From assembly GCF_043194295.1 (NCBI RefSeq), contig NZ_JBAFVK010000016.1: a stretch of DNA of 64,000 bases. One strand, given 5' to 3'. The position numbers were made by a program, and so were the translations under genes. A model generated the notes under the pieces. The model worked only from the letters and a program-made list of their open reading frames with translations. It was not told where the DNA came from and did not search any database. The DNA comes from Xanthobacter autotrophicus. Lineage in GTDB: Bacteria > Pseudomonadota > Alphaproteobacteria > Rhizobiales > Xanthobacteraceae. Shown in pieces: positions 26,578 to 34,347 of the stretch. Numbering within the stretch: position 1 is the stretch's first letter; each line of letters opens with the position of its first letter.

Positions 26578-28280
26578 TCATCGTGAAAGGAACCCGCGTC
26601 GGCGGCGCGCAATGTACACCCGCCGAAATCTACCGGACCCACGACGAGAAGGCGGGCGGGCGCGTCGCCGTCCTGTTCAGCGCCGGCCTCGCCGGGGCGC
26701 TCTCCTTTCTCGCCGCCGGAACCACCGGTGCCGAGGCCAAGCCCGAGCCCCCACCCAGCCCGACGCCCGCCAGCGACGAGGCGGAGGCCCCCGCGCCCGA
26801 GACCTCCCCCGCATCCGCAGCCACCACGCCGGAAGAGCCGCCGGCGCGCGAGGACGACGAACCTCTCACCCCCCGCCTGCCGGAAACGGCGGCATTCGCC
26901 GACGCGCCCATGCAAGTCGACATGCCCAGCCGTCTTGGACGATCCGGCGCGCCCATGCGGGGCCCATCGGACGACCCCGCCCTCCTGCCTGTCCCCCTCC
27001 CCGACTCTGCCGGGGCCGACAGCCCTGCGCCTCGGAAAGCCTTGCCCACGGCAAGCGGCGGCGGGGGAGGAGGTGGTGGGGGAGGTGGGGGAGGTGGGGG
27101 AGGTGGCGGTGAAGCCCCGGCGAAGTCCGAAGGCGACGAGGAGGGCGACGACGACACCAGCCGCAACCGCCCGCCCCGGGTGGGCGACCCGGTGACCCTG
27201 CCCAACATCTCGGTTGCGCAAGCGGCCTTCATTCCCCTTGCCGCGCTGCTGGCCGGCGCCAATGACCCCGACGGGCAGGCTCTGCACGTCCAGACGCCCG
27301 TCGTCTCCGCCGGCATGCTGGTTCCGGCCACGGGCGGCTGGATCTATCTCCCGCCGCCGAGCGCCACCGAGCGCGTCACCCTCAGCTATGTGGTGTCGGA
27401 CGGCATGGCAGGCGTGCCGCAGCATGCCGTGTTCGAGATCGACCCGGAGGGCATCGAGGCGAGCCGCCTTGATCTTCCGTCGACCACCTTCGCCGCCCTG
27501 CCCGCCACAGGCCGCGAGGAGCCGGACGAACCTGATGAGGTCTCGGGCGACCACGCCCTCGCCGACCCGGCCCTCGCCGGGCTTGCGGCGGTGGTGGCCC
27601 GCGCAAATCATCCCGACTCGGGAAGCGCAGGTGCCGCCAGCACCGATGAGTCAGCCAGCGGGACACCTGCTGCGGACGCGGTCTCGTCCGGGACCGTCCT
27701 TGCGGGGGCCACGCCTGCCGCCGAGACCGCCGCAGTCGCCAGCGGGGGCGACGTGACGGCACCCGCGAACGAGCCGGCGGGCGGCACCACCACCGCCATC
27801 GAGACGGCGCCGGCGACGCCCATGGAGGTCGCGACCGCCCCGGCCATGACCGACCAGCCGGTCCCGGACGCGACCCTGATGGCCGCCTCAACGCAGGCCG
27901 ACGCCGCACCAACCGACAGCGCAGGCGCGGACACCACAGCCGAAAGCGCCCTCGCCCCAGCCGAGGCGGACAGCTTCGTGTTCGCGGCGGCGCCCGCGGA
28001 CACGCCCCAGCAATCGGTCAGCCAGATCGTCGACCTTGAGGTGGGCGACAGGCTCCAGGTCCAGGATTCTCCTGTTTCGGACACGCCCTCGACCCCGACC
28101 GAAGACCCCGACCAGCTGTTCGCCGATGCCTATGGCACCGGCAGCGACACCCGCCCCTATGCGTTCCAGGCGGAGGCGACGCCGCTCCCCACCGCAGCCA
28201 CGGCCGAGGCCCTCCCCACGCCGGACGACACCGACGCCATGGTGCCGCTCCCCGCCCCCGACGCGTTGGCCCTGGCCTGA
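26574..28280 (+). CDS. membrane-anchored protein with poly-Gly run and cadherin-like domain, in the secretion operon
   Basis: A 568-residue protein of unknown function. One hydrophobic segment (about residues 30-50, GGRVAVLFSAGLAGALSFLAAG) follows a short charged N-terminus, suggesting an inner-membrane anchor with the rest outside. Next come a Pro/Ala/Glu-rich stalk, 18 glycines (162-179), and a segment NRPPRVGDPVTL...LLAGANDPDGQALHV...LSYVVSDG. That segment matches the pattern of cadherin-like/VCBS-type beta domains of T1SS-linked proteins. A long Ala/Thr/Pro-rich region follows. Near the end, DSFVFAAAP and IVDLEVGDRLQV echo the tail of RTX substrates. GGAG six bases before the ATG supports the start. 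Its place between the ABC and MFP genes suggests an accessory or co-secreted role, by inference. Confidence 0.75.
   Translation: MIIVKGTRVGGAQCTPAEIYRTHDEKAGGRVAVLFSAGLAGALSFLAAGTTGAEAKPEPPPSPTPASDEAEAPAPETSPASAATTPEEPPAREDDEPLTPRLPETAAFADAPMQVDMPSRLGRSGAPMRGPSDDPALLPVPLPDSAGADSPAPRKALPTASGGGGGGGGGGGGGGGGGGEAPAKSEGDEEGDDDTSRNRPPRVGDPVTLPNISVAQAAFIPLAALLAGANDPDGQALHVQTPVVSAGMLVPATGGWIYLPPPSATERVTLSYVVSDGMAGVPQHAVFEIDPEGIEASRLDLPSTTFAALPATGREEPDEPDEVSGDHALADPALAGLAAVVARANHPDSGSAGAASTDESASGTPAADAVSSGTVLAGATPAAETAAVASGGDVTAPANEPAGGTTTAIETAPATPMEVATAPAMTDQPVPDATLMAASTQADAAPTDSAGADTTAESALAPAEADSFVFAAAPADTPQQSVSQIVDLEVGDRLQVQDSPVSDTPSTPTEDPDQLFADAYGTGSDTRPYAFQAEATPLPTAATAEALPTPDDTDAMVPLPAPDALALA
27057..27110 (+). 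repeat. glycine-codon repeat (18 Gly codons)
   Basis: Eighteen glycine codons in a row, including three perfect copies of the 9-mer GGTGGGGGA. The mix of GGC, GGG, GGA and GGT shows selection for glycine, not a single-base tract. Copy changes of the 9-mer would keep the frame and only alter linker length. Confidence 0.9.
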
Positions 28281-28292
28281 CGGAGAACCATC

Positions 28293-29603
28293 ATGAGCAA
28301 GGAAACGGATCTGTCCCGTGACGAGCCCATCTTCCAGCTCCGCAGCCATGTGGTGGCCGGCCTTCTCCTGGCGGTCATCCTGTTCGCCGGCTGCGGCGGG
28401 TGGGCCGCCTACGCCCGGCTCAACGGCGCCGTGATCGCGCAAGGCACGGTGACGGTGGACCAGAACCTGAAGGAGGTGCAGCACCGCGACGGCGGCATCG
28501 TCGCCGAAATCGCCGTGAAGCAGGGCGACCTGGTGCAGGCGGGGCAAATGCTGCTGCGGCTCGACGACACCGCCTCGCGGGCGGAATTGTCCATCGTGCG
28601 GGTCCAGCTCATCGAGCTGCTGGCGCGGCGCGCCCGCCTCATCGCCGAGCGCGACGGGCTGGAGCGTATCGAATTCCCCGGCCAGATCCACACCCTCTCG
28701 CCCGACGTGGCGCTGGTGACCCGCGACGAGGCCCGCCTGTTCGAGGGCAACCGCTTCACCCGCAGGAGCCAGGCCGAACAGCTGGAACTCGCCATCGCCC
28801 AGACCGGCGAGGAAATCCGCGGGCTTGATGCCCGCCGCTCCGCCAAGATCGAGGAAACCGATCTGCTCGTCCTTGAGCGCGAAAAGGTGCTCTACCTGTT
28901 CAACAAGGGCCTGACCGACGGCAGCCGCGTCCACGCCCTCAACCGGGAATGGGCGCGGATCAACGGCGAGAAGGGCGAGATCGAGGCCTCCATGGCCCGC
29001 GCCAACGTGCGGATCACCGATGCCCGGTTACAGATCATCGCCCTCGACCAGAATGCCCGCACCGAGGCCCAGCGCGAGCTACGGACGCTCGAGTCCCGCA
29101 TCTCCGAGCTGAATGACCGGCGCATGGTGATCGAGGACCGGCTTTCGCGCACCGAGCTGCGGGCGCCGCTGACCGGCCGGGTGAACGAGCTGAGCGTGTA
29201 CACCATCGGCGGCGTCGTCACACCTGCCGCGAAGGTGGTGACACTGGTGCCCGCCGACGCCCGGCTGCGGGTGGAGGCGAAGGTGGCCCCCACGGACATC
29301 GACCAGGTGGAGCGCGGCCAGCCTGCCCGGCTGCGCTTCTCGGCCTTCAACCAGAACACCACGCCCGAATTGCGCGGGCGGGTGGCGCAGGTCTCGCCAG
29401 CCACTATCCGCGACCCGGTGGTGGGAACCGTCTCCTATATCGTGGAGATCGCCATCGAAGACAACCTGTCGAAGCTGGGCGACCGCGAGTTGGTGCCGGG
29501 CATGCCGGTGGAGGTGTTCATCTCCGGCGTGGAGCGCACCGCCCTCGCCTATCTGGCGAAGCCGCTGGCGGACCATTTCAACCGGGCGTTCCGCGAACAG
29601 TGA
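28293..29603 (+). CDS. type I secretion membrane-fusion protein (HlyD/PrtE family)
   Basis: A 436-residue periplasmic adaptor linking the ABC transporter to an outer-membrane channel. It has a short cytosolic start, one membrane helix (HVVAGLLLAVILFAGCGGWAAYA), a lipoyl-type half motif (VQHRDGGIVAEIAVKQGDLVQAGQMLL), and long helical hairpins (about 90-250). The second lipoyl half is LRAPLTGRVNELSVYTIGGVV, followed by a beta-barrel and the C-terminal GMPVEVFISGVERTALAYLAKPL. It follows the poly-Gly protein by 12 bp, so it belongs to the same operon. No TolC-like gene is present here, so the outer-membrane channel must be encoded elsewhere. Confidence 0.93.
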   Translation: MSKETDLSRDEPIFQLRSHVVAGLLLAVILFAGCGGWAAYARLNGAVIAQGTVTVDQNLKEVQHRDGGIVAEIAVKQGDLVQAGQMLLRLDDTASRAELSIVRVQLIELLARRARLIAERDGLERIEFPGQIHTLSPDVALVTRDEARLFEGNRFTRRSQAEQLELAIAQTGEEIRGLDARRSAKIEETDLLVLEREKVLYLFNKGLTDGSRVHALNREWARINGEKGEIEASMARANVRITDARLQIIALDQNARTEAQRELRTLESRISELNDRRMVIEDRLSRTELRAPLTGRVNELSVYTIGGVVTPAAKVVTLVPADARLRVEAKVAPTDIDQVERGQPARLRFSAFNQNTTPELRGRVAQVSPATIRDPVVGTVSYIVEIAIEDNLSKLGDRELVPGMPVEVFISGVERTALAYLAKPLADHFNRAFREQ

Positions 29604-29637
29604 GGACCGGCACCGCCCCGGTACCGGCGGGGTCACC

Positions 29638-30321
29638 TCAGGTGCCGCGGGTGGCCACGGCGGCAGAATCCGGCACCCCGTTGAGGTTCTGCGCGGCGAT
29701 GACCACCTCGACGCGGTTGCGCGCATGCAGCTTCTGCATGAGGGTGGACATGTAGCCCTTCACCGTCTTCTCGCTGAGGGCCAGCGCCCGCGCGATCTCG
29801 CTGTTCTTCTTGCCGAGCAGCAGCAACTGGACGATCTGGTCCTCGCGGATGGACAGGTGCATGGACTGCCGGGCGCGCAGCTGCCGGGCCTTGGCTTCCA
29901 GCTCGGCGATGATGCGCGCCGCGAAGCTCGGGGTGATGTAGGTTTCCCCGGCCATGGCGCAGGTGATGGCCTGGATCAGGTCGCCCTGCGGCGATCCCTT
30001 CAGCACGAAGGCCGAAGCGCCGGCGCCGAGCGCCTTGGCGGCCAGCTCCGCGCTGCCGGAAGCGGTGAAGATCACGATGCGGGTCGCGGGGAACGCCTCG
30101 CGCACGCGAGCCACCGCACCTATCACATCGCCCTGCATGGTGAGGTCCACGACGATCACGTCGGGCCCGTGGCTTTGGGCGCTCCCGAGAATGTCGTTCA
30201 CACCACTGCCGGTCGAGACGACGCTGAACGTTCCCGTCTTTTCGAGAACCGTCACGATCCCTTCGACAACGATCGGATGGTCGTCCACGACCGCAACCGT
30301 AATTGCGCTCACGCTACACAC
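29638..30321 (-). CDS. NarL/FixJ-type response regulator
   Basis: A 227-residue two-component regulator. The receiver domain has the acidic pair VVDDHP, the phospho-acceptor Asp59 in VVDLTM, and the conserved lysine in FVLKGSPQGDL. The C-terminal LuxR-type HTH is LSIREDQIVQLLLLGKKNSEIARALALSEKTVKGYMSTLMQKL. This class pairs with HisKA_3 kinases such as the one at 14200-15528; both genes are on the minus strand at the two edges of the peroxidase/secretion locus. The start may be GTG at 30321 or GTG at 30312; the GGGGGTG stretch favours the second. It is convergent with the MFP gene, 34 bp apart. Confidence 0.92.
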   Translation of the reverse strand: MCSVSAITVAVVDDHPIVVEGIVTVLEKTGTFSVVSTGSGVNDILGSAQSHGPDVIVVDLTMQGDVIGAVARVREAFPATRIVIFTASGSAELAAKALGAGASAFVLKGSPQGDLIQAITCAMAGETYITPSFAARIIAELEAKARQLRARQSMHLSIREDQIVQLLLLGKKNSEIARALALSEKTVKGYMSTLMQKLHARNRVEVVIAAQNLNGVPDSAAVATRGT

Positions 30322-30713
30322 CCCCGGACTGAAACCCGTCGAGACGCTTCACTATAAGCATTAAAGAAAAACCTTCAAGTTCTCAAATTGCGACTAGAGA
30401 TTGCACCCATGACGGTACCATTTGCCGCCCATTGATTACTTCGCTATCCTCCAAATATGTCAGTTTGGTTACGCTGCATTGCAACCTATTCAACTCCACG
30501 CTGAACCCAGAATTGGCATCAGCCTTCGTTAATCTTCGCGTCGCAGGATTGACCCTCGATGGACGGTCAAGCTCACGCAACGCAAGGTGCGGGCTTGCAT
30601 TCGAGGTTCCGGCGAACCACTCTTCGGCGGCGGCCATGATGCGCTGCACCCTGGCGGAGACGACGCGACGATTTGCACTGCCCTCGCCCCTCCACTTCGG
30701 CTAATCAGGTTCC
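30322..30713. other. intergenic region between response regulator and parE
   Basis: About 390 bp, AT-richer than its surroundings, especially 30350-30520. It holds the candidate promoter for the response regulator and the parE leader. Short open frames on both strands lack family features and are not called. Confidence 0.5.
30351..30378 (-). promoter_or_regulatory. candidate sigma-70 promoter of the response regulator gene
   Basis: On the minus strand, TTGAAG (30378-30373), a 16-base spacer and TATAGT (30356-30351) match the -35 and -10 consensus at 4 and 5 of 6 positions. It lies about 30 bases ahead of the GTG start. Confidence 0.5.
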
Positions 30714-32744
30714 ATGTCCCAATCCGACGATCTCTTCGGTTCCACCCCGCGTCAGAAGCCCGCCGGCAAGCCGGCCAAGGCAGCCGCCGTGCCCGCGATG
30801 GACGCCGACTACACCGCCGCGCACATCGAGGTGCTCGAAGGGCTGGAGCCGGTGCGGCGCCGGCCCGGCATGTATATCGGCGGCACCGATTCGAAGGCGC
30901 TGCATCACCTCTTCGCCGAGGTGATCGACAATTGCATGGACGAGGCGGTGGCCGGGCACGCCACCTTCATCGAGGTGCAGATGGCGGCCGACGGCTATCT
31001 TACCGTCTCCGACAACGGCCGTGGCATTCCGGTGGAGGAACACCCCAAGTTCCCCGGCAAGTCGGCCCTCGAAGTGATCATGACGACCCTGCACGCCGGC
31101 GGAAAGTTCGACAGCAAGGTCTACGAAACATCGGGCGGCCTCCACGGCGTCGGCATCTCGGTGGTGAATGCGCTCTCCGACGACCTCGAGGTGGAGGTGA
31201 CGCGCAACCAGACCCTCTACCGCCAGAGCTTCTCCAAGGGCCTGCCGCAGGGCAAGCTCAAGGAAGTCGGCCGTATCACCAACCGCCGTGGCACCCGCGT
31301 GCGCTTCCATCCCGACCCGGAGATCTTCGGCCCCTCCGCCCGCTTCGAGCCCGCCCGCGTGTTCCGCATGGCGCGCTCCAAGGCCTATCTGTTCGGCGGC
31401 GTGGAAATCCGCTGGTCCTGTGACCCCGAGTTGCTGAAGGGCGTCGAGGGCGTTCCGGAGAAGACCAGCTTCCGCTTCCCCGGCGGCCTGCGCGATTATC
31501 TCGCCGCCGACCTCGAAGGCCAAACCCTGGTGCATTCGGACATCTTCTCCGGCCGCATCCAGAAGCCCAAGGGCCATGGCTCGGTGGAATGGGCGGTGGC
31601 GTGGGTGGCGGACGCCGACGGCTTCGTATCCTCCTACTGCAACACCATTCCCACCCCCGACGGCGGCACCCATGAGAACGGCCTGCGCGCTGTGCTGCTC
31701 AAGGGCCTTAAGGACCACGCCGAGCGCTCCGGCCAGGGCAAGCGCGGCTCCGTCATCACCGGCGACGACGTGACCACCGGCTGCGCCGCCATGCTCTCCG
31801 TGTTCGTCCGCGAGCCGGAATTCCAGGGCCAGACCAAGGACCGCCTCGCCACAGCCGAGGCCGCCCGCATCGTGGAACAGGGCCTGCGCGATCCGTTCGA
31901 CCACTGGCTCGCCGCCAATCCGGTCCAGGCCAGCCGGCTGCTTGAGCACGTCATCGACCGCGCCGAGGAGCGCCTGCGCCGCAAGCAGGAGAAGGAAGTC
32001 TCCCGCAAGACCGCCGTACGCAAGCTGCGCCTGCCCGGCAAGCTGGCGGACTGCTCCAACACCGAGGCGGCGGGCTCCGAGATCTTCATCGTGGAGGGCG
32101 ATTCGGCCGGCGGCTCGGCCAAGCAGGCGCGGGACCGCAAGACCCAGGCAGTGCTGCCCCTGCGCGGCAAGATCCTGAACGTCGCCAGTGCCACCCGGGA
32201 CAAGCTCGCCCAGAACCAGCAGTTGGCCGACCTCGGCCAGGCGCTCGGCTGCGGCACCCTCTCCCACTACCGCGACGCGGATCTGCGTTACGAGAAGGTC
32301 ATCATCATGACCGACGCGGACGTGGACGGCGCGCACATCGCCTCGCTGCTGGTCACCTTCTTCTTCCGGCAGATGCCGAAGCTGATCGAGGACGGCCACC
32401 TCTTCCTTGCCGTGCCGCCGCTCTACCGCATCACCCAAGGCGCCAAGACGCTCTATGCGCGGGACGACGCCCACAAGGAAAAGCTGCTGAAGAAGGAATT
32501 CACCGGCAAGGGCAAGGTGGAGGTGGGCCGCTTCAAGGGCCTCGGCGAGATGATGCCGGCGCAGCTGAAGGAAACCACCATGGATCCGCGCACGCGCACC
32601 CTCCAGCGCGTCACCATCGAGGACGCCGAGCAGGCGGCCACCACGGATCTCGTGGAACGGCTCATGGGCAACAAGCCCGAGGCGCGCTTCGCCTTCATCT
32701 CCGAGCGCGCCGCCTTCGCCGGCGAGGCGCTGCTGGATATCTGA
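30714..32744 (+). CDS. parE: DNA topoisomerase IV subunit B
   Basis: The 676-residue ATPase subunit of topoisomerase IV, which separates linked daughter chromosomes together with ParC. The GHKL ATPase motifs are EVIDNCMDEAVAG, DNGRGIPVEEHPK and GGLHGVGISVVNAL. The transducer domain follows. The TOPRIM motifs are IFIVEGDSAGGSAKQARDRK and MTDADVDGAHI. The C-terminal GLGEMMPAQLKETTMDP is typical of ParE/GyrB. The PRMYIG-like block reads RRPGMYIGGTDSKALHHL and lacks the long GyrB insertion, which supports ParE. The start is the ATG at 30714, with no other gene in the unit. Confidence 0.95.
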   Translation: MSQSDDLFGSTPRQKPAGKPAKAAAVPAMDADYTAAHIEVLEGLEPVRRRPGMYIGGTDSKALHHLFAEVIDNCMDEAVAGHATFIEVQMAADGYLTVSDNGRGIPVEEHPKFPGKSALEVIMTTLHAGGKFDSKVYETSGGLHGVGISVVNALSDDLEVEVTRNQTLYRQSFSKGLPQGKLKEVGRITNRRGTRVRFHPDPEIFGPSARFEPARVFRMARSKAYLFGGVEIRWSCDPELLKGVEGVPEKTSFRFPGGLRDYLAADLEGQTLVHSDIFSGRIQKPKGHGSVEWAVAWVADADGFVSSYCNTIPTPDGGTHENGLRAVLLKGLKDHAERSGQGKRGSVITGDDVTTGCAAMLSVFVREPEFQGQTKDRLATAEAARIVEQGLRDPFDHWLAANPVQASRLLEHVIDRAEERLRRKQEKEVSRKTAVRKLRLPGKLADCSNTEAAGSEIFIVEGDSAGGSAKQARDRKTQAVLPLRGKILNVASATRDKLAQNQQLADLGQALGCGTLSHYRDADLRYEKVIIMTDADVDGAHIASLLVTFFFRQMPKLIEDGHLFLAVPPLYRITQGAKTLYARDDAHKEKLLKKEFTGKGKVEVGRFKGLGEMMPAQLKETTMDPRTRTLQRVTIEDAEQAATTDLVERLMGNKPEARFAFISERAAFAGEALLDI

Positions 32745-32764
32745 CGTCCATCTGGACATCTGAC

Positions 32765-32801
32765 ACCCTTGGCCTCTGAGCTTGCCTCATGGCCCAAGGG
32801 T
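32765..32801. terminator. hairpin between convergent parE and MFS genes
   Basis: ACCCTTGG (32765-32772) pairs with CCAAGGGT (32794-32801) over a long loop, 20 bp past the parE stop. No strong T-run is present, so this is a weak terminator call. Confidence 0.35.
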
Positions 32802-32864
32802 CAAGCCCGCGCGGCCGTTTGAGCGTCTCCCTCGCCGCCTCGCCCCCCTCGCCTTCGCCCGCCG

Positions 32865-34040
32865 TCACCCGGCCTTGCGCGGCGGCAGCAGGCTCGCGGG
32901 CACCGCAAGGATCAGCATGCCGAGCCCCGCGATCGCGAACACCGGCGCTGCGCCCAGAAATCCCGCCGCATGGGCGAGAATGATGGCCCCCACCGCCTGC
33001 CCCACGAAGAAGGCCGAGGCAAATAGCGACACCGCCGAGCCCCGCGCCTCGACAGACAGTTCGGTGGCGAGGATCTGCAACACGTTGTGGATCATGTAGA
33101 AGGCGAAGCCTGAGGCCGCGAACAAAGTGATCACCACCGCGAGATTGGGTCCGATCGCCGCCGCCATGAGCAGCGCGCCGACGCTCGCCGCGCCCACGCC
33201 CACCATGCCAGCGAGGCCCAGATGGCGGACCAGGAACGGCACGGCGAAGGTATAGAAGGCGCCGCCGATGGCGAAGGCGCCCAGCACCAGGCCGGCCTCC
33301 ACCGCATCGCCGAGGCCGTGCTCCACCATCAGCGGCGCCGCCAGCGGAAACACCCCGAAGGTCAGCGCCCCCTCTACCGCCACCACCGCATAGACCTTCA
33401 GGGACAGGGGATTCTTCAGCACCGCGCGGTAGCTGGCGAGAGCAGCGCGGAACGACAGGGGCTTGCGGGCACGGTCTTCCTTGATCCCGACCAGGGCGGC
33501 GAGGGTGGCGCTCGCGGCCACCGCGAACGCGCACCAGAACACCGGCCGCCAGCCGGCATATTCCGCGATGAACCCCGCCGCCGCCGAGCCCACCAGCTGA
33601 CCCAACACAAGGGCGAGCAGCACCCGGCTCAATGCCAACGGACGCTGGTCGTAAGGGACCCGGTCGCCCACGGCCGCCAGCACCACGGGGATGATGCCCC
33701 CGGCGAAGGCCCCCGACACCATCCGCGCGACGAGCAGTTCCGGATGGCCGGGCACCAGCGCCGAGACCGCGAGCCCCATCGACAGCATGGCGAGATTGAA
33801 GCGGATCAGCCGCACCTTGCCCACCGCATCACCGATGGGACCGAACAAGAGTTGCATCGTCGCGTAAGGCAGAGTGAAGGCGCTGGCGAGAAGCGCCACC
33901 TCCTGTAACGTCACCTTCAGGTCCGCAGCGAGGATATTGAGCATCGGATCGACGGCGCGCATGGAAAATGCGCTCGCGAAGGCCGCTAGGCCGAGGACGA
34001 GAAGAAAGGGCATCAAGATCCGCCGGATGAGGTCTTTCAT
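32865..34040 (-). CDS. MFS transporter
   Basis: A 391-residue inner-membrane protein with about 12 hydrophobic helices and the MFS loop LLFGPIGDAVGKVRLIR between helices 2 and 3. The N-terminal AVDPMLNILAADLKVTLQEVALLASAFTLPYA resembles drug-exporter-type members that start with a PML-D/A motif. The substrate is not identifiable. It is a single gene convergent with parE and divergent from the RNA helicase. The start is the ATG ending at 34040. Confidence 0.88.
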   Translation of the reverse strand: MKDLIRRILMPFLLVLGLAAFASAFSMRAVDPMLNILAADLKVTLQEVALLASAFTLPYATMQLLFGPIGDAVGKVRLIRFNLAMLSMGLAVSALVPGHPELLVARMVSGAFAGGIIPVVLAAVGDRVPYDQRPLALSRVLLALVLGQLVGSAAAGFIAEYAGWRPVFWCAFAVAASATLAALVGIKEDRARKPLSFRAALASYRAVLKNPLSLKVYAVVAVEGALTFGVFPLAAPLMVEHGLGDAVEAGLVLGAFAIGGAFYTFAVPFLVRHLGLAGMVGVGAASVGALLMAAAIGPNLAVVITLFAASGFAFYMIHNVLQILATELSVEARGSAVSLFASAFFVGQAVGAIILAHAAGFLGAAPVFAIAGLGMLILAVPASLLPPRKAG

Positions 34041-34347
34041 CCCTGCGACCGGGTGCTCCGGCGGTCAAGTCGCAAGACTTGCCGCGAATGCATGGCATGA
34101 CGACCATGCATTCCCGAAGCGCATGCCGCCTGCGGTATGGAACGTCAATCGGGCGTTTAATGACCATCGGTTTCGGACGGATCAGTGAACGCGGCCGGAA
34201 AACATTGACACGGCGCACAATTTTCATATGTTGCTATGCGTCGTCCGAGATATGTCGAATCTAGCGCGCCGACCGACGACCCCTCGTCTGAGCCCGTACG
34301 GCACGGGACGTTCGATCAGCGGCGCGCCGCCGCATCCAAAAGATGCA
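34041..34347. other. divergent region with long helicase leader
   Basis: About 307 bp between the MFS and helicase starts. It holds the candidate helicase promoter (34205-34232) and, by inference, a leader of about 110 bases before the helicase ATG. An in-frame extension to 34228 would overlap the -10 and is not supported. Confidence 0.5.
34205..34232 (+). promoter_or_regulatory. candidate sigma-70 promoter of the helicase gene
   Basis: TTGACA (34205-34210), a 16-base spacer and TATGTT (34227-34232). The -35 is a perfect consensus and the -10 matches at 4 of 6. Confidence 0.5.

Noticed and set aside
27057..27110. Phase-variable homopolymer in the accessory gene
   Set aside because: The glycine run uses mixed codons and the repeat unit is 9 bp, so changes would keep the frame; no on/off switch is expected.
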